A DNA stretch of 64,000 nucleotides from CAVZTX01 sp963778375 (GCA_963778375.1 CAVZTX010000004.1:80458-144457); one strand, 5' to 3'; counted from the stretch's first letter, positions 8,310 through 17,358 are shown. Numbers and translations are program-made. Notes: generated by a model from the sequence alone, not told the origin.

Positions 8310-9654
8310 TATTCATCAACTTATCTGCACGGAGAGTGCCAACGCGCTACAGGCGGACTATGCCCTACTGTACGTGGTTGACGCTTATGGGCAACTCGTA
8401 CCGGTAGCTATGTACACAGGTGACTCGGAGCCAAGGTCAATGCTGAGTGAGTGGCCACCTATTCATCCAAGTGAATACGAGGCGCAAGCACTTACTTCGC
8501 TGCAGCCTATACTTGTGCAGATCGACTCCTCAACCTCAATCCCCACGGGAAACCGCGAGACTACTAAATTCCCAGCGATACAGCGGGAGACAACAAGTGG
8601 TACACTACCTTCGGTTTACTCGCTCCCTTCCATTTCCACTCCTCATGCAGGATATGCTAAAACGAGCGGACTACGTCGGCAAAGAATGCCTTCGTTGCGT
8701 GAGATGTTCCTACGCCGTTTCGTGCCTACAGTTATCCTCGCCCCATTGATCACTCGGGATAGTGCCATTGGCCTGTTGGTGCTGGCACGCTCACTGCGTC
8801 CGGGAGCGCAGGAGAAGAAGTCGTTTACTATTACGGATTTGGCGCAGGCACAGGATTTCGCTGAACAGGCGTCAGTTGCCTTTACCAACGCGCAGCTCTA
8901 TGCGCAATTACGCAGCGCGCACCATCGCCTCCAGGAGCTTGATCAACTCAAAGATCAGTTTATGATTACGGCTTCACATGAACTTCGCACACCACTGACA
9001 GCGGTACAGGGCTATCTTGAATTGCTAGCCGAATACGATACGTCTCTACCCGTAACACAACGACAGGAATTCCTGCAAAAAGCGCGGCGTGGCTGTGATG
9101 AACTGGTGCTGCTGCTGAGTAATGTGATGGATGCGAGTCGTTTAGAGATTGAAGCAGGCATACGTCCCGCTCACATGGAGCGTGTCTCCGTCACGGATGT
9201 AGTACAGAGCGTGATTGATCTGATCGAACCGCATCTGACCCAAGAACAGCGAGAAGTCCATGTGCATATTCCAGCGGGTCTCTTTGTCATGGCTGATCCC
9301 GGGCGTCTGCGCCAGGTTCTGCTCAATATTGCTGCGAACGCTCTGAAATATTCGCCCCCGGGCACACCTCTGATGTTCTCTGCTCGTGGTATTTTTGACT
9401 ACATACCATGCACAATCATAAGCGTGACAGATAAAGGCAAGGGTATCAAACCCCAGGATCAGGCAAAGCTCTTCCAGCGCTTTGTGCGCTTAGAGAGCGA
9501 TTTGAATAGCAGTGTGCGCGGCTCAGGTCTGGGCCTATACATCTCTCGTCGCCTTATCGAGGCTATGGGAGGGGAAATCTGGATTGAGAGTAGCGGTATG
9601 AATGGGGCTGGCTCTACATTCCACATTCAATTGCCGCTTGCCCCAGGCGAGTAG
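8248..9654 (+). CDS. Sensor histidine kinase, C-terminal part (GAF, HisKA, HATPase)
   Basis: This frame is open upstream to about 8182 and logically continues the 6534 gene; TTG at 8248 is only the first available start. It encodes a second GAF domain (about residues 10-215), a HisKA dimerisation helix with phospho-accepting H244 in ASHELRTP, and a HATPase domain with N-box NIAANALKYS, G1 DKGKGI and G2 GSGLGLYI. All catalytic motifs are intact. As a unit with the membrane half it would phosphorylate an unlinked response regulator; none is adjacent. If the frame break is real, this half lacks its membrane sensor. Confidence 0.82.
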   Translation: MANIATRLNTAIAPEMGVGADIHQLICTESANALQADYALLYVVDAYGQLVPVAMYTGDSEPRSMLSEWPPIHPSEYEAQALTSLQPILVQIDSSTSIPTGNRETTKFPAIQRETTSGTLPSVYSLPSISTPHAGYAKTSGLRRQRMPSLREMFLRRFVPTVILAPLITRDSAIGLLVLARSLRPGAQEKKSFTITDLAQAQDFAEQASVAFTNAQLYAQLRSAHHRLQELDQLKDQFMITASHELRTPLTAVQGYLELLAEYDTSLPVTQRQEFLQKARRGCDELVLLLSNVMDASRLEIEAGIRPAHMERVSVTDVVQSVIDLIEPHLTQEQREVHVHIPAGLFVMADPGRLRQVLLNIAANALKYSPPGTPLMFSARGIFDYIPCTIISVTDKGKGIKPQDQAKLFQRFVRLESDLNSSVRGSGLGLYISRRLIEAMGGEIWIESSGMNGAGSTFHIQLPLAPGE

Positions 9655-9754
9655 TGAAAGACGATTGGCTGACGCTTGCTACGAACAGACTCACTAGCCT
9701 GATTATCCTACATACTCGTGTCATCGCTCCTCAATGCGTTTTATTGAGTAGGCC

Positions 9755-9811
9755 AACCTTGAAAGACAGCCTGCAACGGAGCTACCGCTCCTACCCTTCG
9801 GGTCAGCAGAC
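9755..9811 (-). repeat. Copy B of the ~57-bp repeat downstream of the sensor kinase
   Basis: Read on the minus strand this begins GTCTGCTGACCCGAAG and ends TTTCAAGGTT, matching copy A at 6418-6475. It contains the hairpin GGAGCGGTAGCTCC. It ends only 12 bases before the next start codon and so lies in that gene's 5' leader. Confidence 0.65.
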
Positions 9812-9823
9812 TGATAGGAACGT

Positions 9824-12022
9824 ATGAGCATAGCTGAACGCAATGTCGAAGTTTTACCTGCACCTCTCCCCCGGAGATCGCAATTTCGCCGTCCAGGGGA
9901 GATAGCGGTACCATTTCCGAGCGAAAAACATACCAACGATCAAATCCAGCATACAGAGCAAAAGATCGATCCCGTGTCCCGTATTAAAAAAATGGGCCAA
10001 GTGCGGTTCTATCTGCCTCTCTTGTGTTGCATGCTGATTGCGATTGTCGTACGTGTCTGGCTGGTGATCCACGCGCAGGGCTTTATTGATGGCGACGAGG
10101 CATTGGTAGGTATCCAGGCCCAACATATTTTGCACGGCGAATTTCCAGTCTATTTCTACAACCAGCCATACATGGGTAGCCTGGAGGCATACCTTATGGC
10201 GATCCTCTTCGCTCTTATGGGGTCCTCAGTGTGGACACTACGCGCAGAACCGATCCTGCTTTCACTGGTCGTGATCTGGCTCACCTGGAAGCTAGCCGGT
10301 ATCCTGGCAGATATGGCGCACTTGCCCGCTCAAGCCAAACGCTGGTTTATGATCATCAGCGCACTCCTCGCAGCCATTCCACCGCTGTATGATACCGTCG
10401 TGGAACTGCGCACCTTGGGTGGGTATATTGAGACTTTCGTACTGATGCTGCTGCTTCTAACCTCAGCAGCGCAATTGACACGCCGACAGGCGGCGGGTGC
10501 ATCAACACATGAGTTAACCTGGCGATGGGCGGGTATCGGGTGTATTATTGGCCTCGGTTTCTGGGTAAATCCCTTGATCATCTCGGCTGGAATTGTGGCA
10601 GGAATATGGGTACTCTGGAACTACGCATGGACAGGCAAACGGGTCAAGAGAAAAAAGATTGGGTTTATCATTGAACAACCCACACAAAGCATTACCTCTG
10701 TCTCACTTCCCAGATTGCAGGGGAAGCGAGCTGTAGATACTCGCCCGACTGCTATGCTTCCGGCTTTGCGTGCGCGATCCACGCTTGCTCTGCTCCTACC
10801 CTTTCCGGCACTGCTCACCGGATGTCTGCTGGGTCTTGCTCCTGCACTCCTGTGGGGAGCAGCACACGAGTGGCAGAATTTTACCTACATGTTCCAGTTG
10901 AGTGGGACTACGCACCTGCGCCCGGAAGTACAGGCTCAGTATCCAACGCGTCTATCAATATTCTTTGGCCTGACACAGCTCTATGGAACCTGCGTTGGCC
11001 CACGCCTAGTCGGTGGAGGGTTACCAGGAGAAAGTGACTTGCTCGCCTTTTTGCATACCCCCATGCTCATACTCGGCACGAGCTGTATGCTTGCCACGAC
11101 TGTGCTTGTTCTCCTTTCGTTGCCCTGGAGAGCACGCGCTCGATGGCGAGGATACCTCCCCGTGCTCGTAAGGATACGACGGCTGGCCGCTCTGCCTGTA
11201 CTCTTCGCAATCTGTTCAGCAGCGATCTTCTGTGGAACGACGACTGCCGCGATTGGTCTTTGGTCATGCCAATATGATCTTGCAGGACGCTATGCGTCAC
11301 CGCTGATGCTGGTATTACCTTTCTTTGTCGCCAGCGTCTTCGTCACGGTTATTCTGTTCGAGTCATCCGTACATGAGAAAATTGCAGGGAAATTCAAAGA
11401 CTCTCACATTGGAGTGAAACGATCCCAAGCTCCTACGCTCATCTCTCGATTTTGGCGGCGTCTGGCCTCTGCAATCGCCCTTTTTTTTCGTACCCAGGCA
11501 ATTTTGGGGATTCTGGTGGCGCTACTGCTTTTTGCGCTCTACATGCAGGTCTTTAGCTACGGACTCACCGACTCGGCAAGTACCTTTCAGTCGCCTTACT
11601 GTACCTCGGTACCAGCAAATAACGACGCGATCATCGCGTATTTAGAGCAGGAACACATTCACTATGCCTGGGCAAATAACTGGATCGCCGATCCTATCCT
11701 CTTCAAAACCCAGGGTAACGTCCTTGCCGTTGATCCACTACCACTGATTCGCCAGATTCCGCTCCTCAATCGTATCCCGGCGGATACCAATGCTATACTG
11801 CAAGCGAACCGCCCAAGCTTTATTGCAGTCGTGAAGCAGAACGACCGCTATCCACTGATAGAGATGATTCTGGATATAAAGAATGTGGCCTATCATGTTG
11901 CTCGCTTCCCCTCGGTACAGGGCACTGACGTGCTGGTGGTGACGCCGCTCAACCGTACGGTGTCACCTCTTGAAACAGGGGATTTTTATGACGTGTTCCA
12001 GTGCAGCCGGAGCACGTCATAA
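9824..12022 (+). CDS. GT39-like polytopic membrane glycosyltransferase
   Basis: A 732-aa protein with a soluble N-terminus of about 55 residues followed by roughly eleven membrane helices. The first extracytoplasmic loop carries the acidic motif DGDEALVG, typical of GT-C enzymes of the ArnT/PMT (GT39/GT83) group that transfer sugars from polyprenyl-phosphate donors. NQPYMGSLEAYL follows as in that family. The C-terminal soluble part (from about 585) resembles the extracytoplasmic domain of these enzymes. AGGAACG precedes ATG. Acceptor and sugar are unknown. Confidence 0.75.
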   Translation: MSIAERNVEVLPAPLPRRSQFRRPGEIAVPFPSEKHTNDQIQHTEQKIDPVSRIKKMGQVRFYLPLLCCMLIAIVVRVWLVIHAQGFIDGDEALVGIQAQHILHGEFPVYFYNQPYMGSLEAYLMAILFALMGSSVWTLRAEPILLSLVVIWLTWKLAGILADMAHLPAQAKRWFMIISALLAAIPPLYDTVVELRTLGGYIETFVLMLLLLTSAAQLTRRQAAGASTHELTWRWAGIGCIIGLGFWVNPLIISAGIVAGIWVLWNYAWTGKRVKRKKIGFIIEQPTQSITSVSLPRLQGKRAVDTRPTAMLPALRARSTLALLLPFPALLTGCLLGLAPALLWGAAHEWQNFTYMFQLSGTTHLRPEVQAQYPTRLSIFFGLTQLYGTCVGPRLVGGGLPGESDLLAFLHTPMLILGTSCMLATTVLVLLSLPWRARARWRGYLPVLVRIRRLAALPVLFAICSAAIFCGTTTAAIGLWSCQYDLAGRYASPLMLVLPFFVASVFVTVILFESSVHEKIAGKFKDSHIGVKRSQAPTLISRFWRRLASAIALFFRTQAILGILVALLLFALYMQVFSYGLTDSASTFQSPYCTSVPANNDAIIAYLEQEHIHYAWANNWIADPILFKTQGNVLAVDPLPLIRQIPLLNRIPADTNAILQANRPSFIAVVKQNDRYPLIEMILDIKNVAYHVARFPSVQGTDVLVVTPLNRTVSPLETGDFYDVFQCSRSTS

Positions 12023-12024
12023 AA
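11984..12024. terminator. Perfect 12-bp hairpin overlapping the glycosyltransferase stop codon
   Basis: TTTTATGACGTG (11984-11995) pairs exactly with CACGTCATAAAA (12013-12024) around a 17-nt loop, and the stop codon lies in the right arm. A second imperfect hairpin (GCAGGAGATG / CATCCCCTGC) follows at 12028-12054. The pair separates convergent genes, so a bidirectional stop is plausible, although there is no long U-tract. Confidence 0.5.
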
Positions 12025-12068
12025 AAAGCAGGAGATGTTTGTCGCATCCCCTGCTATGAAATCCAACC

Positions 12069-12239
12069 TCATTTTTTGTCTTTATTGGCAGTTGCAGCCG
12101 CTTCAGCCTGCTTTTTTACCAACAATGGGACATGCTGCTCACAAAAACGGAAGGTACGCCCTCCCGGCAGAAGTTGAGCATATGCGGCAGGCTCACCGCA
12201 AGTATCGCAGCGGCCTACATGCGTTTTTACGGCTTTCAT
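12069..12239 (-). CDS. Small zinc-finger-like protein
   Basis: A 56-aa basic protein. ATG at 12239 is chosen over the in-frame GTG at 12251 because the AGGAGG ribosome site overlaps that GTG and is well spaced for the ATG. Residues contain a CxxC...CxxH pattern (CDTCGEP and FCEQH) with GGRTFRF between, which suggests one zinc-binding knuckle. A lysine-rich tail ends it. Such proteins occur widely in Gram-positive and Chloroflexota genomes with no assigned role. Function is unknown. Confidence 0.7.
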   Translation of the reverse strand: MKAVKTHVGRCDTCGEPAAYAQLLPGGRTFRFCEQHVPLLVKKQAEAAATANKDKK

Positions 12240-12644
12240 TAGAAAGAACACCTCCTCAATGTCACGTGTGAAGAGAGCGCGATAAATCGGGCCTCTACAG
12301 TGATATCATACCACAAAAGGAGGCTCAATGGTTCTCTCGCGCTGAATTGTCTTATGTAAGAGACACGGAAGTCTTAAAAAAGGTGGCGCGAAGGCATGAA
12401 GTGTACACTAGTGATAGTGGTGAGTGATGATCGGCTGGGTGCCTATTTGTTCTGTTGAGCGTTGCTCTCGCTACGATCTGTTGAGCTTTGTTCCAGGCAA
12501 GGCCTGTTGAGAGCAGCTCCGGTTGTCGCTCGGTGAGTATGCTCCAGACAAGCGTCGATTATCACCGCCACAGTTCCCCATACATTTCAAATAACCGGCT
12601 ATCTCACTTTGTCGTCCTTCGCTTCGCTCAGGATGACAAGCCAG
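12240..12644. other. Intergenic region with degenerate repeats
   Basis: No convincing gene is seen. CTGTTGAG occurs at 12452, 12478 and 12504, an exact 26-bp period, although the intervening sequence is not conserved. Positions 12609-12638 hold a half-copy of the dispersed repeat seen at 4603 and 21936 (TCCTTCGCTTCGCTCAGGA core). The region looks like accumulated repeat remnants. Confidence 0.5.
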
Positions 12645-13307
12645 CTACCCTAGACCTAGATGTCGTTCGAACCACTGAGTTGCTAGCTTTGCGATCTGCT
12701 GCTGTGTGTTCTCTTGTTCGAAGAGATTGGTTGTCCCAGGAATGGTCTCGAACTGTTTATCCCCAGCAAGCTGTTCTAGTCCATTGCGGTTAGCGGTGAC
12801 GCTTGGAGTATCGTTCTCGCCAGCGAGTAGTAAGGTGGGAGCCTCCACCTTTGATAGGTAGTCTTTCGCGAGATCGAGCCGTCCAGCGACGGAGACGACG
12901 GAGACAGCAAGATCAGGACGTTCAGCAGCAGCAACTAGAACAGCCGCACCGCTCACATCTGTACCAAAGTAGCAGATTCTGAGGTTTTGTGTATTCTGAT
13001 CCTCGTTGAGCCAGTTAGCAATACCTACAATGCGTTGATGGAGCACATCGACGTTATCGCGGAAGAAGCCTGTCTCGCTATCCAGTGCCTCATCCTCGGA
13101 TGTGAGCAGATCGACTAATAGGGTTGCAATGCCTGCTTCACGAACGAAACGCGCAATATATTTGTACTGGTCGCTGTTCTTAGCATCCGCAAATAAAATA
13201 ATCCCACGAGCACCTTGAGGGATGCTCAACATACCGGGAAGTATGACTGCACCGGCAGGAACCTGGACAGGACGCTCATTGTTGTTGGTCTCAGATATCG
13301 TATCCAC
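12645..13307 (-). CDS. Dienelactone-hydrolase-like alpha/beta-fold protein with altered nucleophile
   Basis: The 220-aa protein follows the alpha/beta-hydrolase layout of the small hydrolases often fused to phosphoribosyltransferases: core strand GIILFADAK, ATLLVDLLT, the nucleophile elbow and LLLAGENDTP with the acid residue. The elbow reads FGTDVSGAAVL where relatives read GASTGAAAAL, so Asp (D117) occupies the Ser position. An Asp nucleophile is known in haloalkane dehalogenases and epoxide hydrolases, but here it may simply mean loss of activity. GTG is the start, with AAGGA upstream. Substrate unknown. Confidence 0.7.
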   Translation of the reverse strand: MDTISETNNNERPVQVPAGAVILPGMLSIPQGARGIILFADAKNSDQYKYIARFVREAGIATLLVDLLTSEDEALDSETGFFRDNVDVLHQRIVGIANWLNEDQNTQNLRICYFGTDVSGAAVLVAAAERPDLAVSVVSVAGRLDLAKDYLSKVEAPTLLLAGENDTPSVTANRNGLEQLAGDKQFETIPGTTNLFEQENTQQQIAKLATQWFERHLGLG

Positions 13308-13420
13308 TATGCTCTGAATCCTTCATGCCAGTCGCACGGCTGTCTTCTTTAGACTTCTATGAGGTTACAACACATAGCATAATGCTTAAATGAAGGGTCG
13401 GCAAGTCAACAATTCAATCC

Positions 13421-16400
13421 CTACATAGCATCCACTTCAACGTTCTCCTCTACCTCCACCCTGCTCGGCTCAGTAATATCGATATCCAATTTTCCATCAG
13501 AGGCGCTCACCTGTACCTCACCGTGTTCGGGAATGTTAGCCAGCAGAATGCGTAAGCTCAAAGGGACGGTGAGCAGGCGCTCAATGACGCGGCGTAGAGG
13601 GCGAGCACCTTGCGTAGAAGTAAAACCCTCTTTACAGAGAAGTTCGATGGCACTGTCTTCAGCACGCAGCGTCAGGCCTTGCTCTAAGAGGCGCGTTGCT
13701 AGTTCATTCATCTGTAGACGGGTAATGGCACGGGCTTGTTCCTGGCCCAAGGGATGGAAAATGACAATTTCGTCGACGCGATTGAGAAATTCGGGACGGA
13801 AGGTCTGGCGTAGGCGTTCCATGAGACGCTCACGCTGCATCTCTTCGGCAGTTTCCTTGACACTAGCACGAAAGCCGCTTGGCATGGAGCGTCCCAGCAT
13901 ATCGGTTCCTACATTTGAGGTCATGATCCAGATGGCATGTTGTGCATCGACGGTATGGCCCTGTGCATCGGTCAGGCGACCAGCATCGAAGACTTGCAGG
14001 AAGAGGTCAAACACTTCGGGATGCGCTTTCTCGACTTCGTCGAGCAAGACGACACAGTGTGGACGGCGGCGCAGTTTGCCAGTCAGTTGGCCTTCCTGAT
14101 CATGCCCGATGTATCCAGGCGGGGCGCCTATCATGCGCGAGACAGCATGCTTTTCCATATATTCCGACATATCGACGCGTATCAAGTGCTCATCGGAGCC
14201 AAAGACTTCCGCCGCTAGTGCACGCGCAAGCTCAGTTTTACCGACACCAGTTGGTCCGAGGAACAGGAAGACGCCTGCGGGACGATTGCGCGGCTTGAGA
14301 CCTGCACGCGCTACCTGAATCGCCTGCGCTACGCGGCTAATGGCTTCATCCTGGCCGATGACGCGGCGCTTAAGCAGAGTCTCTAGATTGAGCAAGCGAT
14401 CTCGTTCCTCGCGACCGGGAGCACGTACAGGGATGCCCGTGCGATGAGAGATAACTTCCGCAATCAGCACGGCAGTAATGATCGGTTGCTCGACTATTTC
14501 GTCGTCCCGTTCATCTTCCGCGAGAAAGACACGAGCTTGGGAGCACGCTTCATCAAGTACGCTGCAGGCTTTATCGGGCAAGCGTAGGTTGGGCAGGTAT
14601 TGCACAGAGAGTTGTACGGCTGTCTGCAAAGCCTCCTTGGTGATGGTGACATGATGGTGCTGCTCATACAAATCGCGCATGCCGCTCAGGATAGCCAGCG
14701 CCTCGTCGGTCGACGGCTCTTCAATGTTGATGGGGCGCAAGCGGCGCTCCATGGCCGCATCCTTTTCAATCGTACGATACTCCTGTGGAGTTGTCGCGCC
14801 GATGCAGCGGAGTCGACCACCGGCTAGGGCGGGCTTGAGGATACCCGCGGCATCAATGCTGCCATCAGCGGCACGACCTGTGCCAATCAGAAGATGCATC
14901 TCGTCGATGAACAGGATGATATCGCCACCACCTTCTGCCTCTTCGAGCACTTTTAAAAGGCGCTCTTCAAATTCACCGCGATATTTAGTTCCAGCGACAA
15001 GGGAACTCGCCGAAAGTTCGATCAGGCGTTTGTCGCGTAGTTCGGGTGGAACTTTGCCATCCACGATGCGCTGAGCGAGTCCGGCAACGATGGTAGTTTT
15101 GCCAACGCCAGAGTCGCCAATGAGGATGGGATTGTTGCGATCCTTGAGCATCAGTGTCTGGATCAACTGGCGCATCTCTTTTTCGCGCCCAATCAAGGGC
15201 GTCAATTGCTTCATACTCGCCTGTTTTGTCAGGTCGCGGCCAAGGCGATCTAGAACTGAATTACTACCCTTTGAGGCACCCTCGGGGCTAATGCCTATCG
15301 GGAGATCAGCCGGAGCAGCGGAGGGATTGGCATTTACCGATGGGACGAGTTTGAGTAATGCACGGGCATTGCTCGTGAGGATGAGTTCAATCAATTGGCT
15401 AGGGTTGATGCCCATCTTAGTGAGCAGTTCATAGGTAACGCCATCTTTTTCACCGAGTACAGCCTGCGCGATGGCTCGCTCGTCGATGGAGGTTGAACCG
15501 GCGTGCAGCGCGTTGCGTTCGGCAGTTTGTAAAATTTCTTTACAACGACGAGTGGGTAAAATCGGCGTTTCGCTGGTGGCTTTGCCTGAGCCAAGGGCGA
15601 GACGAATAACATCACGTACCTGCTTGGGAGAAAAGCTGAGATTACGCAGCGCATCCTGGGTACAGCCACCATCCAGCTTCGTGAGCGCAATGAAGAGGTG
15701 CGGCGTGCCTAGGTAATCTTTGTGCATGCGCCGCGCCTCCATGAGCGCGATGCTGAGGACTTCTTGTAAGAATCGGCGGTCAAGCGTGTTGGAGGAGGGC
15801 AAAGCCATCATTGACTCATCGTCGAGGGCATCGAAGGATGCGTCGGCGGTACGTTCTTTGTTGACAGGAGGATTAGTGACCAGGATCTGGGTGGGATCGC
15901 CATAAAGGATGTAGGCCATCCATGATGTATCGTCTGGATGATGTTGAGCCATGGTTGAACGCGCCCTACGCATGGCCTCACCTATGGACATGCCGTCAGC
16001 GAGCTCCTGGTAGAAGAGGACGGAGAATTCTCTTGCACGTACGGTATTGACAGGCCAACGCAGCGCAACAACTGCTCCCGCACCCGAGGCCAAGAGACTG
16101 CTAGCCATACGCTCCATTAGTTCATTGGATGGAACTGCACTACCATTACGGCCTTCATAATAACTCAGGAAAACCAGTGGTCGGCGAGGCAGGGTCTGGA
16201 AAAGCTGCTCGGCAGCGCCTGCATCGAAACGCGAACTTCCGGCCAGAGCTAACATTGGTTCGCCCGCCGCTACAGCAACCGGCAGTGGTCCTGCGTAATG
16301 CACCACCTGGGGGAAATCAGCACTGGCCCGCAGGCGCATTTCTAACTGGTTGGCCTGCTGGCGATACAAAATGATGCGAGAGACCGATTCGGGCAGGGTT

Positions 16401-16990
16401 GTGCAGAGTGTCGCAACCTCTTCCTCCGCCAGCGAACGCTCACCTGTTGGATTGACGAGGAAGAGGATTGAAAATCCCTGGGGTTCGCGTCGCCCCAATT
16501 TGCGCGAAGAACGTTCAGGTAGAGGAAGGCGATGTGTATTCGTTCGGTGATTACCGCTACTGGCTTGCCGACCTACAGCGAGGTGTTGGCAGAGGAAGCG
16601 ACCAGGCTTCGACGTTGGGTCAAAGAGAAGTTCCCAGGGAATGTCGGATGTGTTAGTGCTGAGTACGAGAGGAGTATCAAGACGACGCAGGGCTTCTTGT
16701 AGAGGAGGTGGGATGAGTATTTCAAAGAGGAGACGGCCCAGTGAGAAGAGGGAATCATTGAGCATGTTGAGTTTGGTGGTTTGCTGCTTCACCTCGGTGA
16801 GTGCAATGCTTTGCATCTGTTGGGTAGCTGCCTGCAAGGAACGACGCAGTCGCTCGGACTGCTCAGAGTTGAGATCGGTGATGTATTCCTGGCCCGCAAA
16901 GGTGAAGTCCTTGATACCTTCAGGAAGATCAAGACGAAATCGATAGACGCTGTCTGTGCGAATGATGCTTAATAAGGCTGGCTGCTCCAT
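13421..16990 (-). CDS. CHAT domain - Clp AAA+ unfoldase fusion protein
   Basis: A 1189-aa fusion. Residues 1-370 form a CHAT (caspase-HetF-like) domain: H231 lies in VVHYAGPL, but the expected catalytic Cys in the NACE-like loop is Tyr (FLSYYEG, Y278). Residues 400-545 are a Clp N-domain. AAA-1 has Walker A GDSGVGKT (625-632), pore loop KYRGEFE and Walker B FIDE; AAA-2 has GPTGVGKT (912-919), pore loop GYIGH and LLDE. The long ClpB middle coiled coil is missing, giving a ClpA/ClpC-like shape. The ClpP-docking region reads SGF, so protease docking is doubtful. It is transcribed divergently from metG and has AGAGGAACC before ATG. Predicted: ATP-driven unfolding gated by a pseudo-protease sensor domain. 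Confidence 0.88.
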   Translation of the reverse strand: MEQPALLSIIRTDSVYRFRLDLPEGIKDFTFAGQEYITDLNSEQSERLRRSLQAATQQMQSIALTEVKQQTTKLNMLNDSLFSLGRLLFEILIPPPLQEALRRLDTPLVLSTNTSDIPWELLFDPTSKPGRFLCQHLAVGRQASSGNHRTNTHRLPLPERSSRKLGRREPQGFSILFLVNPTGERSLAEEEVATLCTTLPESVSRIILYRQQANQLEMRLRASADFPQVVHYAGPLPVAVAAGEPMLALAGSSRFDAGAAEQLFQTLPRRPLVFLSYYEGRNGSAVPSNELMERMASSLLASGAGAVVALRWPVNTVRAREFSVLFYQELADGMSIGEAMRRARSTMAQHHPDDTSWMAYILYGDPTQILVTNPPVNKERTADASFDALDDESMMALPSSNTLDRRFLQEVLSIALMEARRMHKDYLGTPHLFIALTKLDGGCTQDALRNLSFSPKQVRDVIRLALGSGKATSETPILPTRRCKEILQTAERNALHAGSTSIDERAIAQAVLGEKDGVTYELLTKMGINPSQLIELILTSNARALLKLVPSVNANPSAAPADLPIGISPEGASKGSNSVLDRLGRDLTKQASMKQLTPLIGREKEMRQLIQTLMLKDRNNPILIGDSGVGKTTIVAGLAQRIVDGKVPPELRDKRLIELSASSLVAGTKYRGEFEERLLKVLEEAEGGGDIILFIDEMHLLIGTGRAADGSIDAAGILKPALAGGRLRCIGATTPQEYRTIEKDAAMERRLRPINIEEPSTDEALAILSGMRDLYEQHHHVTITKEALQTAVQLSVQYLPNLRLPDKACSVLDEACSQARVFLAEDERDDEIVEQPIITAVLIAEVISHRTGIPVRAPGREERDRLLNLETLLKRRVIGQDEAISRVAQAIQVARAGLKPRNRPAGVFLFLGPTGVGKTELARALAAEVFGSDEHLIRVDMSEYMEKHAVSRMIGAPPGYIGHDQEGQLTGKLRRRPHCVVLLDEVEKAHPEVFDLFLQVFDAGRLTDAQGHTVDAQHAIWIMTSNVGTDMLGRSMPSGFRASVKETAEEMQRERLMERLRQTFRPEFLNRVDEIVIFHPLGQEQARAITRLQMNELATRLLEQGLTLRAEDSAIELLCKEGFTSTQGARPLRRVIERLLTVPLSLRILLANIPEHGEVQVSASDGKLDIDITEPSRVEVEENVEVDAM

Positions 16991-17157
16991 AGGTTCCTCT
17001 GTTCCCTAAACTCTTCTCTACTACAATCTTCCCTGCGAACAAATCTTTTACCATGTGAATGCGAGGTCATGGCAAGTGCAGTATACGTGGCAGGATACAG
17101 GGGTGTCAATAGTCGTAGTTACTATGTTACTATGTGGGAAATGAGTGAATTACGCAC

Positions 17158-17185
17158 TTGACGGGCAGAACTATTCTGCTATAAT
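17158..17185 (+). promoter_or_regulatory. Sigma-70-type promoter of the metG leader
   Basis: The -35 box TTGACG (17158-17163) and a consensus -10 TATAAT (17180-17185) are separated by 16 bases. Transcription would start near 17192, about 30 bases ahead of the leader peptide ATG and 200 ahead of metG. Confidence 0.8.
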
Positions 17186-17221
17186 TGAGTTCACAAGCAA
17201 GTTAAGAACGGAGCAACAGAA

Positions 17222-17305
17222 ATGAAAATTTTCTTCACTATGTCTATGGCAATGCCGGTGCGCAGGAAGCTGCGCGGAGTGTTGCTTATGTTTTCTGTTG
17301 CCTGA
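17222..17305 (+). CDS. Met-rich leader peptide of metG (putative attenuator)
   Basis: A 27-codon reading frame starts at ATG 17222, eight bases after GGAG, and ends with TGA at 17303-17305. Five of its 27 residues are methionine (positions 1, 7, 9, 11 and 23), including the run MSMAM. It ends 21 bases before an intrinsic terminator that precedes methionyl-tRNA synthetase. GCAACAGAAA (17213-17222) can pair perfectly with TTTCTGTTGC (17292-17301), enclosing the leader frame. This matches the logic of ribosome-mediated attenuation, where stalling at Met codons under Met-tRNA shortage would favour readthrough. Inference from sequence only. Confidence 0.65.
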   Translation: MKIFFTMSMAMPVRRKLRGVLLMFSVA

Positions 17306-17326
17306 TTTAATCGACACAGGACTTTC

Positions 17327-17358
17327 AGGGCCACCCGTGCAGGGTGGCCCTTTCTTTT
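17327..17358 (+). terminator. Intrinsic terminator in the metG leader
   Basis: AGGGCCACCC (17327-17336) and GGGTGGCCCT (17342-17351) form a perfect 10-bp GC-rich stem with a 5-nt loop, followed directly by a T-rich tract (TTCTTTTTG). It lies 40 bases upstream of the metG start codon and downstream of its promoter, so it must be conditional. Confidence 0.88.

Noticed and set aside
12035..12271. 78-aa plus-strand frame opposite the small zinc-finger gene
   Set aside because: The minus-strand frame has the zinc motif and an AGGAGG site; the plus-strand frame has neither.
12452..12511. Three CTGTTGAG 8-mers spaced 26 bp apart as a CRISPR-like or iteron array
   Set aside because: Only eight bases repeat, spacers are same-length but few, and there are no Cas or replication genes nearby.
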